Source: an uncultured Prevotellaceae bacterium
Lineage (GTDB): Bacteria > Bacteroidota > Bacteroidia > Bacteroidales > Bacteroidaceae
Direction: 5' to 3'
DNA length: 64,000 nt
Assembly: GCA_900315095.1 (NCBI GenBank)
Contig: OMXS01000002.1
Coordinates: forward strand, 62,001 to 126,000
Below the pieces are notes generated by a model, which was given only the letters and a program-made list of their open reading frames with translations, ran no database searches and was not told where the DNA came from. Shown here in pieces: positions 14,921 through 22,480 of the stretch; the stretch's first letter is position 1, and every line of letters begins with the position of its first letter. Both the position numbers and the translations under genes were made by a program.

Positions 14921-17671
14921 ATGAAAGAAACATTAGCAGATATAGCTTGGGCTATAAACAATCATACGATAACGGAACATCAAAACATGCCTTGCCAAGG
15001 TGGTGTTGCTCGTTATTATGTGGATTTAGAAGAAATGCCAAATATTCATCAGATATTTCTAGCAAATGTGAAGGTGAGAAAACGTGTTTGGTATGGAGAT
15101 GATAGTATCAATATCTGGAAAAACTCGAAACTTGGAGGTGCTTTGATTATGAAAGGTATTGGTAATAGTATTTATTATGGAAATCGTCCACAACCCTATA
15201 AAATGAAGGTTTATAATGCTGCTAATTATCGCCATTGGATAACTGGTAGCATAGACCAGGTTCTAATCGAACAAGAAGATGGGAAAAAATATAGATTCGC
15301 TGATTTAAAAACTCTACTGAGCCAATTTCAGGAGGCGAGACGTCAGGCAGCTGAGAATCAAAAGCGCTTACGTGAACTCCAATTAGAACGAGAGGAGATA
15401 GAACGCCAGCAAAAGAAAGCTGCCGAAGAAGAAGCTTTACGCCTACAAAAAGAGCAGGAAGAAAACGAAAGAAGAACCCGGGAATATCAAGAAAAAGCAG
15501 AACTCTTAGAAAAAGAAATAGCAGAAACAAACGCAAAGATAAAGTTTATCAAGTCTTTCGTTAGAGATAGTTTAGAACTTCGCATTCAGCATATCTTGGA
15601 TCCAAGCCAAGAGGAAGCTAAGCGCTCGCATATCTATGACGATGTTCCAGTTCTTATAGATGGTGGTCCTGGTACTGGTAAGACTACCACTATGATTCAG
15701 AGGCTAAAGTTCTTGCTATCTGATGAGGCATTACGTGATTATACGAAGTTGTCGGATAAGGAAATTGACGAACTGACCAATCCTGCGACAATAAACACAA
15801 AATGGGTATTCTTTTCTCCTAATACTCTTTTATTGGAGTATCTTAGGAACAATATGAGAGAAGAGGAACTAATTGCAAATGATGGCAACACGTTTACATT
15901 AGAGCAGTTCCGAAAAAAAATGTTGTTGGAATATAAACTTCGAAATCCTGAAACAGATGCGCCTTTCAAGAATTACTCATCTAGAGAAGGAATAGCCCAG
16001 CCTCTTATTCTAAATGCGAAACAAACAATCTATGACTTTGAACATTTCTGCATAGATAATATAACGAGTATATTGCTTAAGGCATATAATTTGCCAACAG
16101 CTGACTACGAATGGCACTCTACGGCAGTAGAAATTAAAGCGTATTGCAAGAGAGCTGAGAACGTCAAGGATATGGCAGCATTGGTTAATTTGTTTAACTC
16201 GTTGCAAGATAACCAAAACAAGCACGTTAAGGAAATTGAGCAACAACTTGGGAGGTCTTTAGGTGCTGTGTCTGTGGAAGTGCAACAGGAAATACTCAAA
16301 GATGAATCAACTGTCAATGCTATTAAAGCCCTGTTAGAAAAATGGAATAAGGATTATTCGTTACAAAATGATGAAGAAATCCTAGAAACAGAAATGACAG
16401 AAGAGGACGATGTAGAGGACGAATCTAGTAAACTGAACTTTGAAGCCGATTTGTATAAGAGACTGAAGGCCCTAATACGAGCATTATCTATCAACAAAAT
16501 AGATTCAAAGAAAAAGCTAAGTGGTCGGCAAGCAGAACTATATAATGTTGTTTCAAGTCATATAAATGAAGATTCGCTCAAGAAGGTTGGCAGTTTGGCT
16601 TGGTTTGTTAAAAACTATGCTTCACTCACAAAAGGGATGGAACCAACTATCTTTAGCCAGATGCCTCGCCTTTACAAATTGTATCGTAAGAAGCAACTGG
16701 AAACGGCTTCTTCTAATTACGACCTCAGACTTTTGAAGAAGATCATTGAAAAAGGAGGTAACAAACATCTTCATGCCGATGAGCAGAATTTGCTTATTGG
16801 TTTTATCAATAATATGCTTTATCGGATTTACAAGCGTTCTTCCGTAAGATTCAATAACCTGAAGCACAAATATGCTTTGGCATACAAAGATTGGGTAAAA
16901 CCTGTTATTGGTGTGGATGAAGCAACTGACTATTCCATTCTCGATTACTACCTTATAAATTCATTTCGGCATTATCAATTTAATTCTGTAACGTTGAGTG
17001 GAGATATTATGCAAGGTATAACAGAGCATGGCATCAATGATTGGAAGGAATTGTCCAAATGGGTTTTACCAGAACTTACCAAATATGAACTGAAAGTAAG
17101 CTATCGTCAAACTCCAACCTTGGTTAATCTAGCACGAGAAATGTATAAAGATGAAGTAGACCATTATCCCTCATACAATTCAGATAAAGAAATGGATGAG
17201 AACAATGAGCCTGCTCCCATTGCCTGCGTATCAGATGATGAAGAGGAAAAAGCCGAATGGATAGCCAAAAGAATTATTGAAATCTATAAAGCATACGATA
17301 GCAAGATGCCGTCTGTAGCAATCTTTGTAGGTGATAATGTTGATGTCTCAAAGTTTATAAACATAATCTATGATACCGATTTGCTAAATGGTATCGATGT
17401 GGTAGATTGTACAGGTGGTCGATCACTTAACAGGTCAGATATTGTTAGGGTATTCCGTATCTCAGAGGTAAAGGGTATGGAGTTCGAGGTAGCATTCTTC
17501 CATAATTTAGATGAAGCATTGCATGGTAGAGAAAGTGGACTAATGATGAAATACCTATATGTAGGTCTATCTCGTGCAACTACGCATTTAGCCGCAACTT
17601 TCTGCGATCCTTATGAAGCTACTGATGTTTTAAACTATTTCGAGACTAAAGATAACAACTGGAAATTATAA
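14921..17671 (+). CDS. SF1 (UvrD-like) helicase with N-terminal coiled coil
   Basis: The 916-residue protein has a novel N-terminal region (1-125), a charged coiled coil (about 128-215, rich in Glu, Arg, Lys, Gln) and a superfamily 1 helicase core. Walker A is GGPGTGKTTT with Lys254; Walker B is a DEATD variant of DEAQD (Asp666, Glu667); late motifs include VSYRQTPTL, EVKGMEFE and YVGLSRATTH near residue 885. A helical insertion with an acidic patch separates motifs Ia and II. The protein resembles DNA helicases in defence islands. It follows the methyltransferase remnant by 11 bases and precedes the DprA-like gene by 6. Confidence 0.85.
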   Translation: MKETLADIAWAINNHTITEHQNMPCQGGVARYYVDLEEMPNIHQIFLANVKVRKRVWYGDDSINIWKNSKLGGALIMKGIGNSIYYGNRPQPYKMKVYNAANYRHWITGSIDQVLIEQEDGKKYRFADLKTLLSQFQEARRQAAENQKRLRELQLEREEIERQQKKAAEEEALRLQKEQEENERRTREYQEKAELLEKEIAETNAKIKFIKSFVRDSLELRIQHILDPSQEEAKRSHIYDDVPVLIDGGPGTGKTTTMIQRLKFLLSDEALRDYTKLSDKEIDELTNPATINTKWVFFSPNTLLLEYLRNNMREEELIANDGNTFTLEQFRKKMLLEYKLRNPETDAPFKNYSSREGIAQPLILNAKQTIYDFEHFCIDNITSILLKAYNLPTADYEWHSTAVEIKAYCKRAENVKDMAALVNLFNSLQDNQNKHVKEIEQQLGRSLGAVSVEVQQEILKDESTVNAIKALLEKWNKDYSLQNDEEILETEMTEEDDVEDESSKLNFEADLYKRLKALIRALSINKIDSKKKLSGRQAELYNVVSSHINEDSLKKVGSLAWFVKNYASLTKGMEPTIFSQMPRLYKLYRKKQLETASSNYDLRLLKKIIEKGGNKHLHADEQNLLIGFINNMLYRIYKRSSVRFNNLKHKYALAYKDWVKPVIGVDEATDYSILDYYLINSFRHYQFNSVTLSGDIMQGITEHGINDWKELSKWVLPELTKYELKVSYRQTPTLVNLAREMYKDEVDHYPSYNSDKEMDENNEPAPIACVSDDEEEKAEWIAKRIIEIYKAYDSKMPSVAIFVGDNVDVSKFINIIYDTDLLNGIDVVDCTGGRSLNRSDIVRVFRISEVKGMEFEVAFFHNLDEALHGRESGLMMKYLYVGLSRATTHLAATFCDPYEATDVLNYFETKDNNWKL

Positions 17672-17677
17672 AAATCC

Positions 17678-18121
17678 ATGGATGTGGAGTATCTTGGCAA
17701 CAAGGAACTGTTGAACCTGCCAAAAACGGCATTCCTGGCATCGAGTACCATTCCGCTTGATATGGTGATGAAGTGCTATGACTGGGCCTCATCAAAACAT
17801 GAGGGCTGTATCGTGGGTGGTTTCAGCAGTAAGTTGGAAAAAGACGTGCTTCATTTCCTGATAAAAGGGAAACAGCCTGTTATTATGGTATTGGCTCGCC
17901 AATTGTATAAGCAGATACCGCAAGAACTTCGGCCATTGTTGGAAGAGAACCGCCTGTTGATTATCTCTGTCTCAAATTCTGTACGTCAGTCAAAAGCAAC
18001 GGCCTTGGCGCGCAACCGCTATATCTGCGAAATGGCTGACAAAATCTTTATGGTGGGCGTTACCGAAAATAGCAGCCTATATGTCTTGCATAAAGCGTTT
18101 AAGAATAAGACTTCTTATTGA
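17678..18121 (+). CDS. DprA/SMF-like Rossmann-fold protein
   Basis: The 147-residue protein corresponds to the nucleotide-binding-like core of DprA/SMF: a GFSSKLEKDVLHFLIKGKQP block, an LLIIS strand and an ATALARNRYI helix with the Arg-rich edge that in DprA touches single-stranded DNA. Full DprA has N- and C-terminal extensions that are absent here. DprA loads RecA on incoming single-stranded DNA; short homologues also occur beside helicases in defence islands. It starts six bases after the helicase gene, so the two are almost certainly co-translated and may work on the same DNA. Confidence 0.72.
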   Translation: MDVEYLGNKELLNLPKTAFLASSTIPLDMVMKCYDWASSKHEGCIVGGFSSKLEKDVLHFLIKGKQPVIMVLARQLYKQIPQELRPLLEENRLLIISVSNSVRQSKATALARNRYICEMADKIFMVGVTENSSLYVLHKAFKNKTSY

Positions 18122-18215
18122 GTACATATTCAGTAATAATATCATCAATGATTAAGTCGATGGAATGCCGATTCTTACCAATACAACCTAAACGCATATA
18201 AAAACATTATATTTT

Positions 18216-18246
18216 TTTGGTAGTAAGGATATAATGGTTATATTTG
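18216..18246 (+). promoter_or_regulatory. Internal promoter before the J-domain-like gene
   Basis: TTTG at 18216-18219 and TATATTTG at 18239-18246 are 19 bases apart. It shows that the last two genes of the cluster can be expressed apart from the helicase. Confidence 0.75.
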
Positions 18247-18300
18247 CGGTCAGAAAGTTGACGCACCTCGAATGGGGTGGGATGTTATGATGTGTTATCT

Positions 18301-19155
18301 ATGAAAAAGTATAATCAGTTGACTGTAAGTCTGAGGAAGAGGCAGTTGCAAGAGGAATATGAGCGTCTGCAGGCTGAGTATTCTAATCTCATTGCTGTTC
18401 GCGATGAGATGGTGCAGGTCGAGGCTCCAAGACTGGAGGCAGTTTATATGGAGACTTTGGGACAACTGCAATATGAGGTTTTATCGCTGGAGTATGACAT
18501 CGCCCTACTGAAACTTGAGCGTGATTTGTTGCAATCCTACATAAATAGGGGCGAGAAACCTGACATTGAGGAGGTAGATGAAGAGGTGAGCAAGACGGCA
18601 GATGCTTATAATAAGACTCTGCACGAGGAGGAAGAGAAGATAAAAGAGGCGAAGGATTTCCTTGAACATCATTCAGAGAAAGATGCTGAACAGGATGCGC
18701 TGGAGAGGAGAGAATTGAAACAGTTGTACAAGAGCATGGTCCACAGACTTCATCCTGACTTGCATCCTGAGCAGACTGAATGGGAAAAGGAGTTGTTCCT
18801 AAAAGTACAGGAGGCGTATCGCACGGAAAATCTTGAGATGCTGCGCCAACTGGAAGAGAAACTAAATATTGGCATGCCTTCGTCTATGGTTAATAGTGAG
18901 ACTATTGAAGAACGGGAGGAGCGTGTAAGAAAACTAAAGGAGCAGATTGCACTATTGCAACAAGAAATTGAGGAAAGGAGAAACACTTTCCCATTTACAT
19001 ATAAAGAAAAACTATATGACAAGGAACTGATGTCTGCAATGCAGGAAGAATTGCGTGCAAGAATAGTTGCGCTAGAAAGGGAAAAGGAACGACTGATGAA
19101 AATAGTGGAGAAGATGAAAGGGAAGAAACATGGAAAACAGCATTGTAAAGATTAG
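18301..19155 (+). CDS. Coiled-coil protein with J-domain-like segment
   Basis: The 284-residue, highly charged protein is mostly coiled coil (about 5-135 and 200-284). Between the coils lies a segment with the HPD tripeptide at 151-153 (MVHRLHPDLHP) followed by VQEAYRTENLEML, which is the pattern of helices II-III of a DnaJ J-domain that stimulates DnaK. I use the ATG at 18301; the frame begins upstream with a GTG at 18277 that lacks support. Its end overlaps the HIRAN gene by 26 bases, which implies translational coupling. Confidence 0.7.
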   Translation: MKKYNQLTVSLRKRQLQEEYERLQAEYSNLIAVRDEMVQVEAPRLEAVYMETLGQLQYEVLSLEYDIALLKLERDLLQSYINRGEKPDIEEVDEEVSKTADAYNKTLHEEEEKIKEAKDFLEHHSEKDAEQDALERRELKQLYKSMVHRLHPDLHPEQTEWEKELFLKVQEAYRTENLEMLRQLEEKLNIGMPSSMVNSETIEEREERVRKLKEQIALLQQEIEERRNTFPFTYKEKLYDKELMSAMQEELRARIVALEREKERLMKIVEKMKGKKHGKQHCKD

Positions 19156-19522
19156 TCCTGAACTGCTGGAGATGCTTGGCTCAAGGTTGCCAAACAGCCT
19201 GCAGCCTTTCAGCCGAGAAATATTCTTGTTGGATATTGTTGTGGCAGGCACTTCTTTTTGTAAAAAGATGGATAAGATATATCCTGAACTGAATAAAGGA
19301 ACGGTTCTCAGAATGGAGCGACGCCCCAAGAACAGGTATGACAAGCAAGCCATAGCACTATATTATAAAAAGGTAAAGGTGGGGTGGGTTCCTAGAGAAC
19401 TCAACCTTGTGATTTCCAGACTTATGGATGCCGGTAAAGCGTTTTTCTGCCGTATTGAGGACGTGATGCTTGTGAACGACTATTGGGTAAAGATAGATGC
19501 CAAAATATATATGGTGGAATAA
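19130..19522 (+). CDS. HIRAN-domain protein
   Basis: The 130-residue protein carries a HIRAN fold in residues 35-128: FLLDIVVAGTSF, then LRMERRPKNRYDKQAIALYY and KVGWVPRELN. HIRAN domains bind 3' ends of single-stranded DNA at stalled forks in HLTF/Rad5 helicases, and stand-alone versions occur in bacteria. The first 34 residues resemble a short helical lead. It overlaps the J-domain-like gene and closes the cluster. The combination of a helicase, a DprA-like protein and a HIRAN protein points to a shared DNA-end or single-strand substrate (inference). Confidence 0.82.
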   Translation: MENSIVKISPELLEMLGSRLPNSLQPFSREIFLLDIVVAGTSFCKKMDKIYPELNKGTVLRMERRPKNRYDKQAIALYYKKVKVGWVPRELNLVISRLMDAGKAFFCRIEDVMLVNDYWVKIDAKIYMVE

Positions 19523-19612
19523 CAACTGCTTACGAAAGAATATAAAAAATGCGGTGAATAGTTGGTTCGGTGTTCGGGTAATTCTATGTCATAACGAAAC
19601 AATTACAGTCAC

Positions 19613-20004
19613 GGTCACATGGTCACAGCTGTGACCATGTGACCGCAGAGCGCAAGAAACACAGCATGATATGTATAACATGCTGATATACAAATACTTA
19701 TATCGACATAAGGATATGATTGTTGCGCGATAAATGGTCACACGGTCACAGCTGTGACCATGTGACCGCAGAGCGCAAGAAATATACATAATTTGTATAA
19801 CATACTGATATACAAATACTTATATTGATATAAGGATATAATTGTTGCGTGATAAATGGTCACACGGTCACAGCTGTGACCATGTGACCGCAGAGAAAAG
19901 GAGTGTGTATTCTTATATAACTTATTGATATACAGATATTTGCGGTTTGTAATATATCCTGTTGAGGACCGAGAGGTCACATGGTCACAGCTGTGACCGT
20001 GACC
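19613..20004. repeat. Tandem array of four 32-bp palindromes in ~120-bp units
   Basis: A perfect 32-bp palindrome built from GGTCAC, TGGTCACAGCTGTGACCA and GTGACC spans 19613-19644. Copies at 19736-19767 and 19858-19889 differ at one base, and a shortened copy lies at 19975-20004. Spacing is 123, 122 and 117 bases. The spacers are also conserved between copies 1 and 2 (GCAGAGCGCAAGAAA, then ATACAAATACTTATAT and TGTTGCG.GATAAAT), so it is a tandem duplication of a whole unit. No credible ORF is present. Confidence 0.95.
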
Positions 20005-20083
20005 GTTTTTTCCACTTTTATTGCGAGGTATATACCATTTGACCTTTTAGAGAATATTGGCAACAGGGTATAATAGTATATAT

Positions 20084-20259
20084 TCAACTTTCGCAAGCAT
20101 CGCTTGCTCTGTAGATAGAGGGAGCTAAAAGCAGATAGAGGGAGTTATAAGACAATAGTTTTGCTGCGTGATAGTTGCAGGCAGAGTGATGTCCTCTTTC
20201 TTCCGTCGCGACTATCTCCCATTATCTTCCTATATCTTCTTAAACATGCGAAACTTGAG
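20084..20259. mobile_element. MITE-like inverted-repeat element, copy A
   Basis: A 176-bp segment has imperfect terminal inverted repeats (CAACTTTCGCA at the left and the complement of CAAGTTTCGCATG at the right), inner arms AGATAGAGGGAG against CTCCCATTATCT, and no ORF. A second copy stands at 41300-41481 with roughly 85-90 percent identity by eye. I infer a non-autonomous or REP-like dispersed element. Confidence 0.75.
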
Positions 20260-20481
20260 TTATATATAAAAAAAATAAGAGGCAAATGGTGTTTGTCTCT
20301 TAGAATCAGAAGTCTAAAGTCGTGTGTTTAGACTTTATTCCAAAATACCATCATTGAACGTTTCCATGCAGCCGAGAGCAGAGTTCAAAACTCGTTTGAC
20401 TATGCCGAGGCAAGGGAAAGGTCGGATGAAATCCAACATTGGAGTTGTCCTTTGATGTAGTCACATTGGAGGTGACTTTTC
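20260..20481. other. Non-coding stretch with hairpins
   Basis: A perfect 9-bp hairpin (AAGTCTAAA, 20310-20318 with 20327-20335) and a second, AGTCAC/GTGACT hairpin near 20459-20478 followed by TTTT, are present. The second lies just past the stop of the 31-residue gene on the opposite strand. No gene is supported between them. Confidence 0.5.
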
Positions 20482-20577
20482 TTACATTACTTCCAGATGA
20501 TCGTGCTTAGCCATCCAAATGCTGAAAATTGCACCAACAAGAAGCATACCTGCTAAAGAAATAAATGCTGTTTCCAT
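20482..20577 (-). CDS. 31-residue single-helix membrane micro-protein
   Basis: The frame encodes a Met-Glu-Thr start, one hydrophobic helix (about residues 4-23, AFISLAGMLLVGAIFSIWM) and a polar tail AKHDHLEVM. It has its own consensus promoter at 20622-20652, a leader of about 40 bases and a hairpin after the stop, which favours a real gene over a chance frame. I do not recognise it. Tiny inner-membrane proteins of this size often modulate transporters or respiratory enzymes, but nothing here shows which. Confidence 0.55.
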   Translation of the reverse strand: METAFISLAGMLLVGAIFSIWMAKHDHLEVM

Positions 20578-20621
20578 CTTACAAATCTTTTTATTGTTAA
20601 TACTGTTTTCTTTTCACGATG

Positions 20622-20652
20622 CAAAGGTACGACGAAAATACAGGGTACGCAA
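20622..20652 (-). promoter_or_regulatory. Promoter of the 31-residue gene
   Basis: TACCTTTG (20622-20629) and TTG (20650-20652) on the minus strand are 20 bases apart. Confidence 0.7.
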
Positions 20653-20749
20653 CAATTGGTTATGAATAGTAAAGCATCTTACACATCAATAAAATCGAAA
20701 TGCTGCTATCGAAGAAATCGATAGCCGGCAGTTAATTTTATGTCTTTCT

Positions 20750-20782
20750 TTTGATGTGTTTAAAAGAAATTGTGTATCTTTG
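20750..20782 (+). promoter_or_regulatory. Promoter of the LysR-type gene
   Basis: TTTG (20750-20753) and TATCTTTG (20775-20782) are 21 bases apart. It places the transcript start after the ATG at 20756, so translation must begin at 20816. Confidence 0.75.
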
Positions 20783-20815
20783 TGCCTGATAAGGAACCTA
20801 TGTAACTTAAGTATT

Positions 20816-21721
20816 ATGGAACTAAGACAACTTAAGTATTTCGTTCAATTGTCCAAGACATTGAATTTCTCTACGGCGGCAAAGGAACTGTTTATAACGC
20901 AGAGCACGCTGTCGCACCAGATTCTGCAACTGGAGAACGAACTGGGACAGCCGCTGTTCCACCGTAACAGTCATGAAGTGATGCTTACCGAGGCGGGGCA
21001 GACGCTGCTGCCGTTGGCGATGCAGACGATACTTGATGCGGACAACTGTCTGCAGAGGCTTGACGAACTGAAGAATCTTATGAGCGGCGAGTTGAACATC
21101 GGCGTGACATTCTCCTTCGCTTGTATCATGGCTGAGACGTTGACAGCCTTCCTGCGGCGTTATCCTAATGTGAAAGTGAACGTGAGTCAGTCGAACATGG
21201 CGGACCTTATCAGGAGACTTGAGAATCATGAGTTCGACTTCGTGCTGGCATTCCGTCCGCTGGAGAGCAACCCTCGCATAGAGAGTCGTGTGCTGTTCAG
21301 TCATCAGCTGACGGCGGTGGTCAACGAGCATCATGCGTTGGCTTCGCGCCCTTCGCTCACATTGGAGGAACTGCAGAATTACGACCTTGCCTTGCCGCTT
21401 CGTGGCACTCGTGCGCGTAATGCCTTTGAGCGTATCATTGCCGGCAAGGGTTATCATTATAAGGTTAAGGTGGAGATGAATTATGTTTATCTTCTCTTTC
21501 ACCTCTTGCGTGAGTCAAACTATATCACTATTCTCAGCGAGAGTACGGTGATGGGCGAGCAGGGACTGCGCGCTATCCCTATCATCGGTATGGATACAGA
21601 AGAGAACCGCATGTACGGCTGCATCCATATCTTGCGCAATGTTTACCAGAAGAAATCGGCACAGGAGTTTATAAGAATGCTCGGCGAGAGCACATCGGTA
21701 CTCCGCCAAGCATTATTGTAA
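20816..21721 (+). CDS. LysR-family transcriptional regulator
   Basis: The 301-residue protein starts MELRQLKYFV, the usual opening of the LysR winged helix-turn-helix (residues 1-60, with FSTAAKELFITQSTLSHQI), then a linker helix and a periplasmic-binding-like effector domain from about 90. The effector domain shows no Cys pair of the OxyR type. It is closest in look to the CynR/CysB-like branch. No divergent target gene lies upstream except the 31-residue micro-protein gene, 238 bases away, which is a possible target. The ligand is unknown. Confidence 0.92.
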   Translation: MELRQLKYFVQLSKTLNFSTAAKELFITQSTLSHQILQLENELGQPLFHRNSHEVMLTEAGQTLLPLAMQTILDADNCLQRLDELKNLMSGELNIGVTFSFACIMAETLTAFLRRYPNVKVNVSQSNMADLIRRLENHEFDFVLAFRPLESNPRIESRVLFSHQLTAVVNEHHALASRPSLTLEELQNYDLALPLRGTRARNAFERIIAGKGYHYKVKVEMNYVYLLFHLLRESNYITILSESTVMGEQGLRAIPIIGMDTEENRMYGCIHILRNVYQKKSAQEFIRMLGESTSVLRQALL

Positions 21722-21727
21722 AGCCGC

Positions 21728-22351
21728 TTAGTCTTCTTTGAAGAAACTGCCTGTTGGCATTTGGGCATCGCATGCAACATATTCGTTATAGCGTTCACGA
21801 GAGCGGCGTTCGCATACGAACATGCGTTTTGTCTCCTCAGCATCTTGATGGAACTCGAGATGTTCGTCTATCGCCATGTCGTGCGCCATTGACTCCACAT
21901 CGAGATTGTCGGTTCCGATGAGCGTGAATGTCCAGTGTTGCTTCTTCAGTTTCTCGATGAGTTGTTTAATCATGGGCAGAGTCCACTCGCGAGAAGCATT
22001 CTCCCATCCGTCGGTGATTACTGTTACCAGTACGTTGTCGTCGTTCCCTGCCTGTGCGTTCACTTTTGAAATGGCATTTCCCATAGCGTCGTAGAGTGGG
22101 GTGGCAGCGCAAGGTGAATAGTCTTTCCATTTAAGGTCAATAGTTTTTGAAGCAGGCGTGTTGTCGTAGTGCCATTTGATGTGTTCGCTATCGAAGGTTA
22201 TGAGTGTGACACGTTGGTCGGTGTCCTCAAATTTGTTTTGCATCTGTCGCACCGTGGCGAGTGTCTCGTTCATTCCTGCGAATGCTTGCTTACGGATGCA
22301 ACTCATGCTTCCACTTTCGTCAACAATAATAAGATTGAATACTTTTTTCAT
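21728..22351 (-). CDS. Cytoplasmic von Willebrand A domain protein
   Basis: The 207-residue protein is a bare vWA domain with an intact metal-ion-dependent adhesion site: DESGS (Asp11, Ser13, Ser15), Thr in ATPLYDAM and Asp in VITDGWEN. No signal peptide or membrane segment is present, so it works in the cytoplasm, unlike BatA/BatB proteins. Similar proteins appear with toxic-metal resistance (TerY-like) and phage-related loci. It is divergent from the sigma/macro-like fusion gene, with 129 bases between, and may be functionally linked to it. Confidence 0.85.
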   Translation of the reverse strand: MKKVFNLIIVDESGSMSCIRKQAFAGMNETLATVRQMQNKFEDTDQRVTLITFDSEHIKWHYDNTPASKTIDLKWKDYSPCAATPLYDAMGNAISKVNAQAGNDDNVLVTVITDGWENASREWTLPMIKQLIEKLKKQHWTFTLIGTDNLDVESMAHDMAIDEHLEFHQDAEETKRMFVCERRSRERYNEYVACDAQMPTGSFFKED

Positions 22352-22480
22352 GACTTCTTGTTTTAATGGTTTGTAAATAAAGTAAAAATGCTAATGTTTT
22401 ATATCTTTAAAGAAGATTCTAAAGCAAAAATTAAGCAGAGTTGATTTTTTTTTCTTATCTTCGCAGAAAAATAATGAGCA

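Noticed and set aside
19589-19980. Open minus-strand frames of 66-80 codons across the palindrome array
   Set aside because: They repeat with the 120-bp unit and are a by-product of the tandem repeat; no start context and no protein-like composition.
19613-20004. CRISPR array
   Set aside because: Repeats are palindromes in ~120-bp units with conserved spacers; no cas genes nearby.
20370-20430. tRNA-like T-arm (GAGTTCAAAACTC)
   Set aside because: No acceptor, D or anticodon arms can be built around it, and no CCA-proximal discriminator region fits.
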